The notes under the pieces: model-generated | The model's database searches: none | The model's input: the letters and a program-made list of their open reading frames with translations, nothing else | Told to the model about the DNA's origin: nothing | Shown: piece by piece, positions 45,911 through 55,408 of the stretch | Numbering within the stretch: position 1 is the first letter of the stretch | How the letters are laid out: each line of letters starts with the position of its first letter | Assembly: GCF_011742875.1 (NCBI RefSeq) | Contig: NZ_JAAQTL010000001.1 | Span: forward strand, 2,976,001-3,040,000 | From: Luteibacter yeojuensis | GTDB taxonomy: Bacteria > Pseudomonadota > Gammaproteobacteria > Xanthomonadales > Rhodanobacteraceae | Length of the DNA stretch: 64,000 nt | Direction: 5' to 3' | Position numbers and translations under genes: made by a program

Positions 45911-47269
45911 TTACTGAAGCAGGCGGTTGATGTCCTCCACGTCCTTCAGCGTGGCGGCACCGACCGTGCGCTTGAGCAGGAGCTTGTTGAGGATGAGCTG
46001 GTGGCGCAGCGCGGTGTACTGGCTGCGGATTTCGGCGAGGGTCTGGATCGCCACCACGACGTTGGTGAGGCTTTGCGTGCCGATGTCATAGCCGGCGCGC
46101 ATCGACGCCAGGGCCTTCTTCGCGGCGTCGACCGCCTTGCGCGCATCGTCCACCTGGCCGATACCCGCCTCCACGAGGTTGAAGTAGTTGTACGTGTCGC
46201 GGGTAGTCCGCCGGCGCACGCTTTCCAGGTCGCCCTCGTCGGCGTCGCGTTGGTGGATGGCCTGGCGAACCTGTGACTGGGTCAGGCCACCGCTGAAGAG
46301 CGGCACCGAAAGCACCAGACCCACGGTGGTGGTTCCCGTGCCGTAGCTTGCACTGCCGGGCAGGCGGTTCGACCAGGCGCCGGCCTTGTCGTAACCGACG
46401 GCGAGGTTGAGGGTGGGCAGATGTCCGGCGCGGGCGGCGTCGATCGAGTGCTCGTCGGCACGGACCAGATGCGTGGCGGCAAGAACCTGGGGGCTTTGCT
46501 GCATGGCTTGCTCCACCCACGCCTTGGGGTCGTCCGGCGTCGGCTTTTCCATGGGAATGTCGTCCCGCAGGGTTTTCAGCGTACCCGGTTCCTTGCCCGT
46601 CAGTTGCTGGAGGGCACGGCGGGCATCCTTCAGTGCGGTCTCCGCATCCACGCGCGACGACTTGATGAAGAGGTAGTAGGCCTCCGACTGCGTGAGGTCG
46701 GCTTGCGGCGCCAGGCCCTGGCCGAACAACGTGGTGGCTTGGTCGTACTGCTGCTTGTATGCGTCTTCGTACGACTGGAACACTTCCACCTGGTCCTGGG
46801 CCACCAGCACGTTGAAGTACGCCGTGGTGGCGCGAACGAAGAGATCCTGCAGTTCGCCTTCGTAGGTAGCGTTCTGCGCTTCGGCCGTGAGCTTCGCTTG
46901 CCGCTCGCGCGCGAATTTCGAGAGATCGACCACCGTCTGGTCGAGGCTCAAGGTGAGGTCGCGCTGACGACTGTGACCGCTGTTGACGGGTTCCGCGTTT
47001 CCGTTGGCGTCGTTGACGACACCGGAATATCCGGGATGGAACTGCTGAAGGCTGAGGCCCGCGGACAGCTGTGGCAACAGTGCGGCGCGCGCCTGGGGCA
47101 CGCCTTCCGCCACCACCAGCCGCTGCGCGTCCGCCGTCGCGAGCACGGGATCGTTGGCCACCGCCTCGCGGTAGATATCCAGAAGATCCTCGGCACCGGC
47201 TGCCGCCGGCACGCCGCCGGCCAGGGCCAGCAGCACCGTCAGGCAAGTCGATAGCTTCCGCTTTTGCAT
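45911..47269 (-). CDS. TolC-type outer-membrane channel
   Basis: 452 aa from MQKRKLSTCL with signal peptide (cut near AGA-EDL). No lipobox, so TolC rather than OprM type. OEP features: DLLDIYREAVANDPVLATADAQR, LSLDQTVVDLSKF, VPLFSGGLTQSQV (the conserved VP-F-GG). Exit duct for an ABC or RND exporter; immediately upstream lie two MacB-type permeases, likely partners. Confidence 0.93.
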   Translation of the reverse strand: MQKRKLSTCLTVLLALAGGVPAAAGAEDLLDIYREAVANDPVLATADAQRLVVAEGVPQARAALLPQLSAGLSLQQFHPGYSGVVNDANGNAEPVNSGHSRQRDLTLSLDQTVVDLSKFARERQAKLTAEAQNATYEGELQDLFVRATTAYFNVLVAQDQVEVFQSYEDAYKQQYDQATTLFGQGLAPQADLTQSEAYYLFIKSSRVDAETALKDARRALQQLTGKEPGTLKTLRDDIPMEKPTPDDPKAWVEQAMQQSPQVLAATHLVRADEHSIDAARAGHLPTLNLAVGYDKAGAWSNRLPGSASYGTGTTTVGLVLSVPLFSGGLTQSQVRQAIHQRDADEGDLESVRRRTTRDTYNYFNLVEAGIGQVDDARKAVDAAKKALASMRAGYDIGTQSLTNVVVAIQTLAEIRSQYTALRHQLILNKLLLKRTVGAATLKDVEDINRLLQ

Positions 47270-47417
47270 GTTCGCCCCTATGCGCATGTGTTGATGGGGG
47301 CATTTCAGCAAGAAGCGTGCCGGTCGTAGATCGCTTTGAATTTCCTCGTGTTGCGATTCGCTTTGGCGTCGAGCGAGGCTGTCCGCGGACGCTGGGTGCG
47401 GACACCCTCGGTCACCG

Positions 47418-48638
47418 TCAGGCGGAACGCATGGCTGCCACCGGTGGCACGGACGCCGCCCGAAGCGCCGGTGCCAGCACGGCGAGCTGACCGAGGATCC
47501 AGAGCGCCGCGGCACCCACGGGCAGGTACCCCACCGGCAGGCGCGGCAGTTCGTAGAACTGCATCAGGGTCGCATTGATACCGTAAGCCAGGGCCATTCC
47601 GAGTGCGATGCCGATACTGACGATCAGGAAGTTCTCGATCTGGAAGTAGCGGAGGATGTCGCCGCCCGTGGCGCCGAGCGCGCGGCGGACGCCTATCTGC
47701 TTGCGACGCTGCGCCACCCAGAAGCTGGCGAGGCCGACGATGCCGAGCGCCGTCGTACCCAGGAGCGCGATCACGACGCCCACCAGCAATCCGGTCATGA
47801 CCCGGGAACTCAGGAAATACCTGCTGCGCAGGTCGCTGACGGTCTGGCTCTGTACCTGGTCCATCACCGCTTCCGGGGCGGCCTTGAGCACGGCCTCCCG
47901 TGCCCGGCGCATGACGCCCGGCAGATCGGAGGGGTTCGCGCGTACCAGGTACCTTCCCGCGAACATCGGGCCCGGCTGGGCCGGTACGTAGACGGACCAG
48001 TCCGCATCCTTTTCCTCGCCGCCGCCGGGTTCCGGCACGGCCAGGTGATCCAGCACGCCCACCACGCGGAAGGTTTCCGCGCTCCAGAACGTCTTGCCGA
48101 GCGGATTCTCGCCCGGCCAGAAATGCTCCGCCAGCGCGCGGGTGACCAGCACCGGGGGGCTCCTGGGAACGAACGTGGCGACGGGCGTGTACTCGTTCTG
48201 GGCGGGCATGCGCCCTGCGATCAGGTGCAGGCCGAAGGCTTCGGCCGTGCCCGGGCTCGCGAGGTAGAAGTCGACCACGCCACCGAACTGGCCATTGTCG
48301 TGATCCAGGAACACACCGGCACGTCCGGCGTGCTGGCTGAAGGGCACCGCATTGACCACGGTGGCTGACTGCACGCCGGCCACGCCGCGGATGGCGGACA
48401 GGACGCGCGCATTGAGGTCGTTGGCCTGCGCCGGGTCGAAGCCGTCGAGCACGATGGTGCCGAGCGCGCTTTCGTCGACACCGCTGACGACGTGCATCGC
48501 GTCCACCCGCTGCATGATCAGGAAGCAGGCGTTGCACAACACCGCGCAAGCCAGCGCGACCTCCAGGGCGATGAGGACAGTGGCGATACGGTGCTTGCGC
48601 AGCGCGGCGAGGATGGGCTGGAACTGCATCGTGCTCAT
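47418..48638 (-). CDS. MacB-type ABC transporter permease (FtsX family)
   Basis: 406 aa: N-terminal helix (IATVLIALEVALACAVLC), a periplasmic MacB_PCD domain (about residues 55-260), and three C-terminal FtsX helices with QRRKQIGVRRALGATGGDILRYF. Starts one base after the previous permease. Such permeases need an ATPase, which is not in this operon. Confidence 0.9.
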   Translation of the reverse strand: MSTMQFQPILAALRKHRIATVLIALEVALACAVLCNACFLIMQRVDAMHVVSGVDESALGTIVLDGFDPAQANDLNARVLSAIRGVAGVQSATVVNAVPFSQHAGRAGVFLDHDNGQFGGVVDFYLASPGTAEAFGLHLIAGRMPAQNEYTPVATFVPRSPPVLVTRALAEHFWPGENPLGKTFWSAETFRVVGVLDHLAVPEPGGGEEKDADWSVYVPAQPGPMFAGRYLVRANPSDLPGVMRRAREAVLKAAPEAVMDQVQSQTVSDLRSRYFLSSRVMTGLLVGVVIALLGTTALGIVGLASFWVAQRRKQIGVRRALGATGGDILRYFQIENFLIVSIGIALGMALAYGINATLMQFYELPRLPVGYLPVGAAALWILGQLAVLAPALRAASVPPVAAMRSA

Positions 48639-48639
48639 C

Positions 48640-49959
48640 TCAGATCACCTTCAGTTGCAGCGCGGGTTCCACGAGGCTCGCGCGCAGCGCGGGCAACATG
48701 CCGGCGACCAGGCTCACGCCAACCGACAGTGCGAAGGTCGCCAGGAACATGGACGTGTCGAGGTGGATGAAGTCCGCATAAGGCACCGGCTGGCTTCGCA
48801 CCAGGGCCAGGCCGAGCAGGGTAAGCAGCAGGCCGCCGACGCCGCCCACGATTCCGATGACGCCCGCTTCGACCAGGTATTGCGCGAACACCGTTTTCCG
48901 CGTGGCGCCAAGAGCGCGCCGCAGGCCGATTTCCCCGCCGCGGCGAAGGAACTTCGCCAGCAGTAACCCGACCACGTTGCACAGGCAGATGGCGAGGAAG
49001 GCGAAAGCCAGCATGGTCTGCAGCTTCACGTCGTTGGGAACGACGCCATTGAAATCGAGCCATTCCATCAGCGAGCGCATACGGTTGTTGTCCGCCAGCT
49101 TGATGCGGCCGAGCGCCTTCTGCGTGGCGGCGTAGTCGTCGAGGTAGCGGCGGTACGCCGCGACCTTGGCCGCATCGCCAAGCTGCACCCACAGCGCCAC
49201 CCACACGCACGGCGAATTCTGCAGGTGACCGGGCGTGGCCGGCATGCCCCAGCACGTGAACTGCTGGAAGTTGCCGTCGTTGATCTCGAGGGCCGTGTCG
49301 AGAGGCGTGATCACATCTTCCGGCCTGCTGTAGAACTCCGCCGTGTCGCCGTTGGCGAAGCGGCCGCCCCGCACGTCGTAGAACAGCGGCGATGGCCGCC
49401 ACGGCGCCAGCACCCCGACGATACGCACGTCCTTGCCCCTCAGGCGAAGGGTGCGGCCAACGCTGTTGCCTCCTGCGAAGAGCTTCTCGTTGAGGTCGGA
49501 AGAGATCACGGCGACACGCGCGCGGGCAGCATCGTCGGCGGCGCTCCATCCATGCCCGTAACGGAACGGCACGTCGAACATCGCGAAGAAGTCCGTGGTC
49601 GTCGAGAGCATCGGCAGCATCAGCGGGGGGAGCCTGGTTTCCGGCGCCTCAAGCTTTACCGGGCTGTTGACGACGAGTGCCTGCCGGTCGGCCCGGTGCG
49701 AACGCCAGAGGTCGACGGCGGTCCGGTAGTCCATCACGTCGTAGGGCTCGCGGCCCTTCGATTCCGGACTCACGTCGATCTGCGGGTAATAAAGGTGCTG
49801 GCTTCGCCCGGGAAGCGGATCGCCCGAGAGCAGGTGCATGACCGTCAGCGTGGTCATGCTCGCGCCGATGCCGACGGCGATCGCCAGCACCATCAACGCC
49901 GTAAGCATCTTGCTGCGCTTCATGTTGCGCAACGCGAGTTCCACGTAATAGCCAAGCAT
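48640..49959 (-). CDS. MacB-type ABC transporter permease
   Basis: 439 aa. Same layout as the next gene: N-terminal helix (MLTALMVLAIAVGIGASMTTL), large periplasmic MacB_PCD region, and FtsX helices with GEIGLRRALGATRKTVFAQYLV. Forms a two-permease unit with the following gene and a TolC; no ATPase or HlyD-type adaptor in this operon. Confidence 0.9.
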   Translation of the reverse strand: MLGYYVELALRNMKRSKMLTALMVLAIAVGIGASMTTLTVMHLLSGDPLPGRSQHLYYPQIDVSPESKGREPYDVMDYRTAVDLWRSHRADRQALVVNSPVKLEAPETRLPPLMLPMLSTTTDFFAMFDVPFRYGHGWSAADDAARARVAVISSDLNEKLFAGGNSVGRTLRLRGKDVRIVGVLAPWRPSPLFYDVRGGRFANGDTAEFYSRPEDVITPLDTALEINDGNFQQFTCWGMPATPGHLQNSPCVWVALWVQLGDAAKVAAYRRYLDDYAATQKALGRIKLADNNRMRSLMEWLDFNGVVPNDVKLQTMLAFAFLAICLCNVVGLLLAKFLRRGGEIGLRRALGATRKTVFAQYLVEAGVIGIVGGVGGLLLTLLGLALVRSQPVPYADFIHLDTSMFLATFALSVGVSLVAGMLPALRASLVEPALQLKVI

Positions 49960-50090
49960 GGCTCGTCCTTCCGCGAAGGGTACCTGCCGGGACTCCCATG
50001 GCCCGGTCTGGCGTAGCCCCCAAGGTAGCTGCTCGGGCTTCGTCGGCTATGTGCCACAAGCTGGCCCTGACGTGTGGACTACGGCCGCGC

Positions 50091-50117
50091 GTAGGAGCCG
50101 CCATAGCGGCTCCTGCG
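50091..50117. repeat. single REP-like unit
   Basis: GTAGGAGCCGCCATAGCGGC plus seven bases, at the end of the SRPBCC gene. Confidence 0.8.
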
Positions 50118-50124
50118 CGGGAAG

Positions 50125-50565
50125 TCAGTCAGGAATGGTCGGCTCGACCAGCGTCGCCAGCTGCATCAGCGATTCCTGCCAGCCCAGATAGCACGCTTCC
50201 GTCGGAATGACGTCCGGAATGCCTTCCTGGGTCACCTTGAGTTCCGTTCCCACGCTCACCGCGGTCATGGTCACGGTGGTGACCATCTCGCCGGGGAGGT
50301 TGGGGTCGTCGAACACGTCGGTGTAGCGAAGGCGCTTGCCCGGCTCGACTTCGAGGTACTTGCCGCCGAAGGCATGGCCGTTGCCGGTGCTGAAGTTGGT
50401 GAACGACATCTTGAAGGTTCCACCGACCTTCGCGTCCATCTGGTGGACCTTGCACGTAAACCCGTACGGCGGCAGCCACTTGGCCATGGCGTCCGGGTCG
50501 GTGAAGGCCTTGAAGAGACGCTCGGGAGTGGTACGCAGGACGCGATGCAGGTTGACGGTACCCAT
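50125..50565 (-). CDS. SRPBCC (AHSA1-like) domain protein
   Basis: 146 aa. A single START/AHSA1-like cup: VLRTTPERLFKAFTDPDAMAKWLPP at the N-terminus, VGGTFKMSFTN, and a closing EACYLGWQESLMQLATLVEP helix. It probably binds a small hydrophobic ligand; no specific role is known. Separate from the RiPP region by 94 bases. Confidence 0.9.
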   Translation of the reverse strand: MGTVNLHRVLRTTPERLFKAFTDPDAMAKWLPPYGFTCKVHQMDAKVGGTFKMSFTNFSTGNGHAFGGKYLEVEPGKRLRYTDVFDDPNLPGEMVTTVTMTAVSVGTELKVTQEGIPDVIPTEACYLGWQESLMQLATLVEPTIPD

Positions 50566-50659
50566 GGTTTCACCTCGTTCGTGATGGCAGAGGACGACCC
50601 TCTATTCACTCCGTCGAACGGCCGGGGCCGGATTCGACATCCGGATGGGCATCGACATG

Positions 50660-51946
50660 TCAGCGGACCTCGACGAAGACATCGTCGGTGAGATTCGAAT
50701 CGTCCGGCACGAGGTTCCGGGCATTCGAGCGGAACGCCACGACGCCTCCGTCGGCGGACACCGCCGGCTGGAAGCAGTCCCCATCGAGGTCGCCGCCGTC
50801 CCTGGGCACCGAGACGCGACCGATCCGCTGATGCGGAATGTCCCACCGGTAGATGTTCCGCCTGCCATCGGTGGCGGCGCCGTCCAGGTTGGTGGCCGCC
50901 GAGAGGAAGACCACCACGTTGCCGTCCGCGGATATCCGCGGCTGGCCGCTCCAGTCATTGGCGATGTGCGATCCCGACGGACCGGCGAGGGACAGGGTAT
51001 TCGCACGCAGGTCCCTTATGTAGACGCGTTGCAGGCCGCCACCCGCGCCATCGACAAGGTTGGAGGCCGAGGAGCTGAAAACCAGTCGCGCACCGTCGCC
51101 GGAAAGCCACGGTTCGATGCTCCCCCCATGGGCTTCCTCGCCGTGCGAGCCCACGCTGGCACGCAGCATCGTTCCCTTTTCCACGTCGCGCACGAAGATG
51201 TCGTCGGCATGGTTGCCGTCGAGGGCCACCAGGTTGCTGGCCGATGAGCTGAAGGCGACGAATCGTCCATCGCCGGAGATCGCGGGCTGGAGGCTGGGGC
51301 CGTTGGCCGCCCGACCGTCCAGGCCGGTACTGATGCAGGTCGTGGCCGACCGGGGAATGTCGCGAAGGTAAATGTTGGCCTGGCCCTCCCGGCAGCCAGG
51401 CGCAAGGGCCGAGAACGACATGAAGGCGACCCGCGAACCGTCCGCCGATGCGACGGGATTGGCGCTGTCGAGCCCACCGGCGCGGCCGTCGGCTGCGATG
51501 CTCACCATCTCGACGGCGCCCGATGCGATGTCCTTGCGGAACACCTGCTTGTGCCCGAAGGTCCGCCCGGCCACGAGGTTCGTGGCGTTCGAGGAAAAAA
51601 CCAGGAAGCGGCCGTCTCCGGAAAACCCGGGATCGACGCTCGCCGCGTTCGCTCGGGCGCCGGTGGGCGTGGCACTGGCCAGGCGGGTCGTATGCGCCAC
51701 GGGATCGCGCAGGTAGATGCTCATGCCGGGCACCGTGACACCGGCGGCAAGATTGGACGCCATCGAGATGAACGCGACTTTCGTACCGTCCCCCGGCAGC
51801 TCCGGGCGAACGGAGAAAAGGTCGCCTTGCTGCCCGGTGGTGCTGACGCTGGCGCGCTCGAGATGCACTGGCTGGCCGGCCACCACGGCGGAGGCGCCGG
51901 CGAGCGTAAGAAATACTGACAGGACGTGCGTCGCGGGATTCTTCAT
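50660..51946 (-). CDS. secreted TolB/PD40-like beta-propeller, coupled to the RiPP exporter
   Basis: 428 aa, signal peptide cut near VVA-GQP. Seven or so PD40/WD40-like blades, each with the S(G/A)DGR(F/V)VAF-S-(A/S)SNLV pattern (PGFSGDGRFLVFSSNATNLV, PAISGDGRFVAFSSSASNLV, PRISADGNVVVFLSAATNLD and others). Its ATG overlaps the stop of the C39 exporter (ATGA), so it belongs to the same operon. Possibly binds the mature peptide or another periplasmic partner (inference). Last gene of the region. Confidence 0.85.
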   Translation of the reverse strand: MKNPATHVLSVFLTLAGASAVVAGQPVHLERASVSTTGQQGDLFSVRPELPGDGTKVAFISMASNLAAGVTVPGMSIYLRDPVAHTTRLASATPTGARANAASVDPGFSGDGRFLVFSSNATNLVAGRTFGHKQVFRKDIASGAVEMVSIAADGRAGGLDSANPVASADGSRVAFMSFSALAPGCREGQANIYLRDIPRSATTCISTGLDGRAANGPSLQPAISGDGRFVAFSSSASNLVALDGNHADDIFVRDVEKGTMLRASVGSHGEEAHGGSIEPWLSGDGARLVFSSSASNLVDGAGGGLQRVYIRDLRANTLSLAGPSGSHIANDWSGQPRISADGNVVVFLSAATNLDGAATDGRRNIYRWDIPHQRIGRVSVPRDGGDLDGDCFQPAVSADGGVVAFRSNARNLVPDDSNLTDDVFVEVR

Positions 51947-54018
51947 GCGCTCAATTCCATGGGTTCCCTCAATGTCATGTCCAGGATCTGCGTGGCGTCC
52001 TGGACAACCTGGCTCCGGTGGGCCGCGTGCACGATGGTCATGCGCAAGGCGCGCAGGTTATCGAGTACACGCGCCTCGGTTTGCGAGTCGAGGTTGGCCG
52101 TGCCTTCGTCCATGAACAGCAGGACGGGTCGACGATAGACCGCGCGGGCAATGATGATCCTTTGCACCTGACCGGCCGACAGCGTCACGCCCAGTTCGCC
52201 GACCAGCGATTCATACCCCAAAGGCAGTGCCTCGATCTCCTCGGCCACGCAGGCGATGCCGCAGGCCCAGGCCACCCTCGCATCGTCGACGACGACGGAT
52301 CCCAGGGCGACATTCTCGCGGATCGAGCCGGAAAAGAGTCGGTCTCCCTGCATCACCGCGGCAATACCGTTCAGCCAGGCAGCGCGGGATACCCCGGCCA
52401 TGGCGGTGGATCCGCGAAGCACGGTCCCCGTCGTCGGCAGGTGCAGGCGAAGCAGCGTCTTTAGAAGCGTGGATTTCCCGCAGCCGGAAGGTCCGACCAC
52501 GGCAAGGCGTTCTCCCCGTGCAAGACGGAAATCGAGGTTCTCGAACAGGACCGGCTCACCCGCGTAGGCGAAGGCCAGCCCTCGTGCTTCCAGCACGGGT
52601 TCGTCGTCCGGCGCCGGATCCGGCTCTCCGGACGGCACGACCTCCTCGGGATAGCGAAGGATGTCGGCAAGTCGTTCGAGATGAATGCCCAGCACGCGTA
52701 CCTTGAAACCGACCTCGACGAGGTTCACGGCGCTCACGGAGAAGAGTCGCTTGTAGGTCAGGAACGCCACGACCATGCCTATGGTCAGGTCGCCGTGCAG
52801 CACGGCGGTGAAGGCCAGCAGCCCCGACACGATCGTCTCGACCCCCGAGAACCCGTCACGAGCGTGCATGTACCTGGCGCGCCACGACTTGATGGCAAGA
52901 TCGCCGTCGAGATCGCGCGTCAGCAGGCGGAACCACCCGTCCGCGCGCGTCTCCTCGGCTTGCGCCAGCTTCACCGCCTGCATGCGCTGCACCGTTTCGA
53001 GCACATGGGCGCGCTGGGAGACCTTGTGGAAGATCTGGTCCTCGTTAGCCAGGCGAAAGCGGGAGAACGTGGCGAAGCGATAGCAGAGATAGGCCGCGAC
53101 GCCGGCGACGACGCTGCATGTCAGCAAGGATCCGTACGCCAGGAGGATAGCGAGACCAACCAGGACCATAAGCGCGTCGGTGGCAATGGCGACGGCGTCT
53201 TCCGAGAGGATGGCCCGCACCTCGTCCATGGCGTCGAATTTCCCGAGCAGGTCCGCCGTGTTCCGTGTCTCGAAGAATGTCATGGGAAGGCGCATCAACC
53301 GCGTAAGCAACGAGGCATACAACTGCAGCGTGAGACGGCGGCTGAGCACCAGTGCGATAACGTTGCGCAAGGACCGGAGCGCCCATTCCAGGACCACCAG
53401 CAGCGAGAAGAATCCTCCCGCCAGCCATAGGACGTGCATGTCGTGACCGGGCAGGAGCCTGTCGATGGCCACCTGGAAGAAATACGGGCTGGCCAGCGCC
53501 AGGCCCTGGCAGACGAGCGACAGCACCAGCAGCGACGCCAGACTCGACCACAGCTTCCCCAGGCTCGGCACCAGCTCGCCAAGACGCACCCGGCGATGGT
53601 CGTCGGATGGAACGAATCCCACGGCGGGCGCCATCTCCACCGCGATTCCCGTGAGGTGCCGTCCGATGTCTGCCGTGGGTACGGTCACGACACCCCGGCC
53701 AGGGTCGTGGACGACCACGCCCTTGCGGCCTACTGCTCGAATGACGACGAAGTGCGACATGTCCCAATGCGCTATCGCCGGTAGCCTCAGCCGCGCCAAC
53801 GTTTCCGGTTCGACGCTGACGACCCGTGCATCGAGCCTGGCCAACCTGGCCATGCCCAACAGGTCGCCAAGGCTCGCCCCGCGGTTCGAGATGCCCGTAC
53901 GGTGGCGGAATGTCGTCAGGTCCGTCCGGTACCCGTGATACCAGGCGATCATCACGACGCAGGCAAGCGCGCACTCCGCATTCTCGCTCTGGTGAACGAT
54001 CGGGAGGCGACGTCTCAT
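51943..54018 (-). CDS. C39 peptidase-containing ABC exporter (bacteriocin/peptide export)
   Basis: 691 aa from ATG overlapping the upstream stop (ATGA). Peptidase C39 domain: Gln10, Cys16, His89 and Asp105 in HQSENAEC, MSHFVVI and HDPGRG form the oxyanion/catalytic set that cuts leaders after Gly-Gly. Membrane domain about residues 155-430, then the ATPase: Walker [10 protein letters not shown] (509-517), signature LSAGQ (613-617, normally LSGGQ) and Walker B LLFMDEGT. It should remove the leader at GG of the 63-aa precursor and export the core. Confidence 0.95.
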   Translation of the reverse strand: MRRRLPIVHQSENAECALACVVMIAWYHGYRTDLTTFRHRTGISNRGASLGDLLGMARLARLDARVVSVEPETLARLRLPAIAHWDMSHFVVIRAVGRKGVVVHDPGRGVVTVPTADIGRHLTGIAVEMAPAVGFVPSDDHRRVRLGELVPSLGKLWSSLASLLVLSLVCQGLALASPYFFQVAIDRLLPGHDMHVLWLAGGFFSLLVVLEWALRSLRNVIALVLSRRLTLQLYASLLTRLMRLPMTFFETRNTADLLGKFDAMDEVRAILSEDAVAIATDALMVLVGLAILLAYGSLLTCSVVAGVAAYLCYRFATFSRFRLANEDQIFHKVSQRAHVLETVQRMQAVKLAQAEETRADGWFRLLTRDLDGDLAIKSWRARYMHARDGFSGVETIVSGLLAFTAVLHGDLTIGMVVAFLTYKRLFSVSAVNLVEVGFKVRVLGIHLERLADILRYPEEVVPSGEPDPAPDDEPVLEARGLAFAYAGEPVLFENLDFRLARGERLAVVGPSGCGKSTLLKTLLRLHLPTTGTVLRGSTAMAGVSRAAWLNGIAAVMQGDRLFSGSIRENVALGSVVVDDARVAWACGIACVAEEIEALPLGYESLVGELGVTLSAGQVQRIIIARAVYRRPVLLFMDEGTANLDSQTEARVLDNLRALRMTIVHAAHRSQVVQDATQILDMTLREPMELSA

Positions 54019-54272
54019 GGCCGCGGCGCACAGGTCGTGGCCTGGCCACCGGGCATGAACAGGTATCGAGCGAGGCGCACGGGATGGCTTCCCAGGGAGT
54101 CCCGGCAGGTCGCGGCAGGCACCATGCCGATCCACGCCAGCGCGATCAGGCAGACGGCCGCCGATGCCAGCGCCAGCACCGGACGGGGCCGTTGCGACCG
54201 CGCCTCCGGCGGCATGGCGGACCGGCGGTGGTCGAGGGCCTCTTTCCTGAAGGGAAGTTCGCCAGCGTTCAT
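54015..54272 (-). CDS. 85-aa single-helix membrane protein of the RiPP operon
   Basis: 85 aa, ATGA overlaps on both sides, so it is certainly translated with its neighbours. Charged N-terminus (about 30 residues), one membrane helix (LALASAAVCLIALAWIGMV), and a short C-terminal part with two Cys (PAATCRDSL, TTCAPRP). No family recognised. By position it could be an immunity protein, a transporter accessory or a second exported peptide. Confidence 0.7.
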   Translation of the reverse strand: MNAGELPFRKEALDHRRSAMPPEARSQRPRPVLALASAAVCLIALAWIGMVPAATCRDSLGSHPVRLARYLFMPGGQATTCAPRP

Positions 54273-55408
54273 GCCATGGCCCGCTCGAGTTCGCCGAGCA
54301 GGCGACGGCCAGCCGGCGTCCACCCCTCGCTGGAGGCGATGTCGCGGTGCATCTGGTCAATCTCGCCGTCCAGTCGGGCATCCTCCTGCTCGAGGTAGCC
54401 GCTGCGCAAGCCGACCCGAAGCATCGCGCTGGTGAGTCGCTTGATGTTCACCGCCGCATGGAAAGCGAGAAGCACGTTGTACAGGGGTCTGTGCGCACGC
54501 TTGAACGGCGAATAGAAGGTCTCCCTGCAATCCACGCGTACCAGGCGCTCGTGGCCGTTGAGCAGTGCAAGGTACTGGTGCGCGCATTCATGGATGAGCT
54601 GGGCGGCCAGGTGATGCACATCGATCGGATGTGAGACGTACACCAGACCAGGATGGCTCGAACTGCTGCCGCTGGTGGTCGTGCCATCTCCCGTGTCCAC
54701 CAGTACGATACCGCGGAGGACCGGTGTCATCCACGCCAGCCCGCGCGAATACGCCGACCCGATGGCGCGGAGGGCGAGGCTCAGGCTGCGCCGGATCTCC
54801 CCCATGGGCGACGACGCGAGCGATAATCCGCCAACGAACGACACATCCTCGAATCCCCCCGTCATGGCAAAGGGAATGATCGCGGCACCGCCGATGCGCA
54901 CTGCCTCTTCGGTTGCGTCGGATTTCGTCCAGGTACCGTCCATACGCAGGAATGTCCGTGTACCATCGCGGGTGGAAACATCGATTCGACGACCGTCGGT
55001 CCGGAAGGACACGCGCCCCTCCAGCACGACGGGACAGGGACCGAGATATCCGATCGCACCGCCGCCCACCGGCAAGGTGCACGTCCATCGGCCCACCCCG
55101 CCGAGGCTGGCGACGTAGAACGCCATGCCCAGCGGCACGTTCCCCCATCCATGCTCGCCCCACGCAGAGCCCAACGCGGGCCAGACGGGTGAGGCTTCGC
55201 CATCCAGCAGATCGAGATTGGCTTCGATGAAGGCGAGGATGCCTCCTTCCTCGGCGCTCGCGTCCAGCTTCTCCAGTGCCGCTGCAAGCATCCTCATCGC
55301 CGGATCGGCCACGAGCGTTCGCGGAAGAAGGCTCCCGGTTCCCACTGGCAGTCCATCCGGACTGGCGCAGAGTGCCTCGATCGCCGGCTTGCTTTCGACC
55401 ACGCTCAT
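54269..55408 (-). CDS. HExxH-motif RiPP-modifying protein (aKG-HExxH peptide beta-hydroxylase type)
   Basis: 379 aa. Mostly helical with a long strand-rich middle; the motif LIHECAHQYL (His273, Glu274, His277) matches the 'HEXXH motif-containing putative peptide modification protein' family (TIGR04267). Recent work on this family reports Fe/2-oxoglutarate peptide beta-hydroxylation rather than proteolysis. ATGA overlaps to the radical SAM enzyme upstream and the small membrane protein downstream place it in the maturation machinery. Confidence 0.85.
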   Translation of the reverse strand: MSVVESKPAIEALCASPDGLPVGTGSLLPRTLVADPAMRMLAAALEKLDASAEEGGILAFIEANLDLLDGEASPVWPALGSAWGEHGWGNVPLGMAFYVASLGGVGRWTCTLPVGGGAIGYLGPCPVVLEGRVSFRTDGRRIDVSTRDGTRTFLRMDGTWTKSDATEEAVRIGGAAIIPFAMTGGFEDVSFVGGLSLASSPMGEIRRSLSLALRAIGSAYSRGLAWMTPVLRGIVLVDTGDGTTTSGSSSSHPGLVYVSHPIDVHHLAAQLIHECAHQYLALLNGHERLVRVDCRETFYSPFKRAHRPLYNVLLAFHAAVNIKRLTSAMLRVGLRSGYLEQEDARLDGEIDQMHRDIASSEGWTPAGRRLLGELERAMA

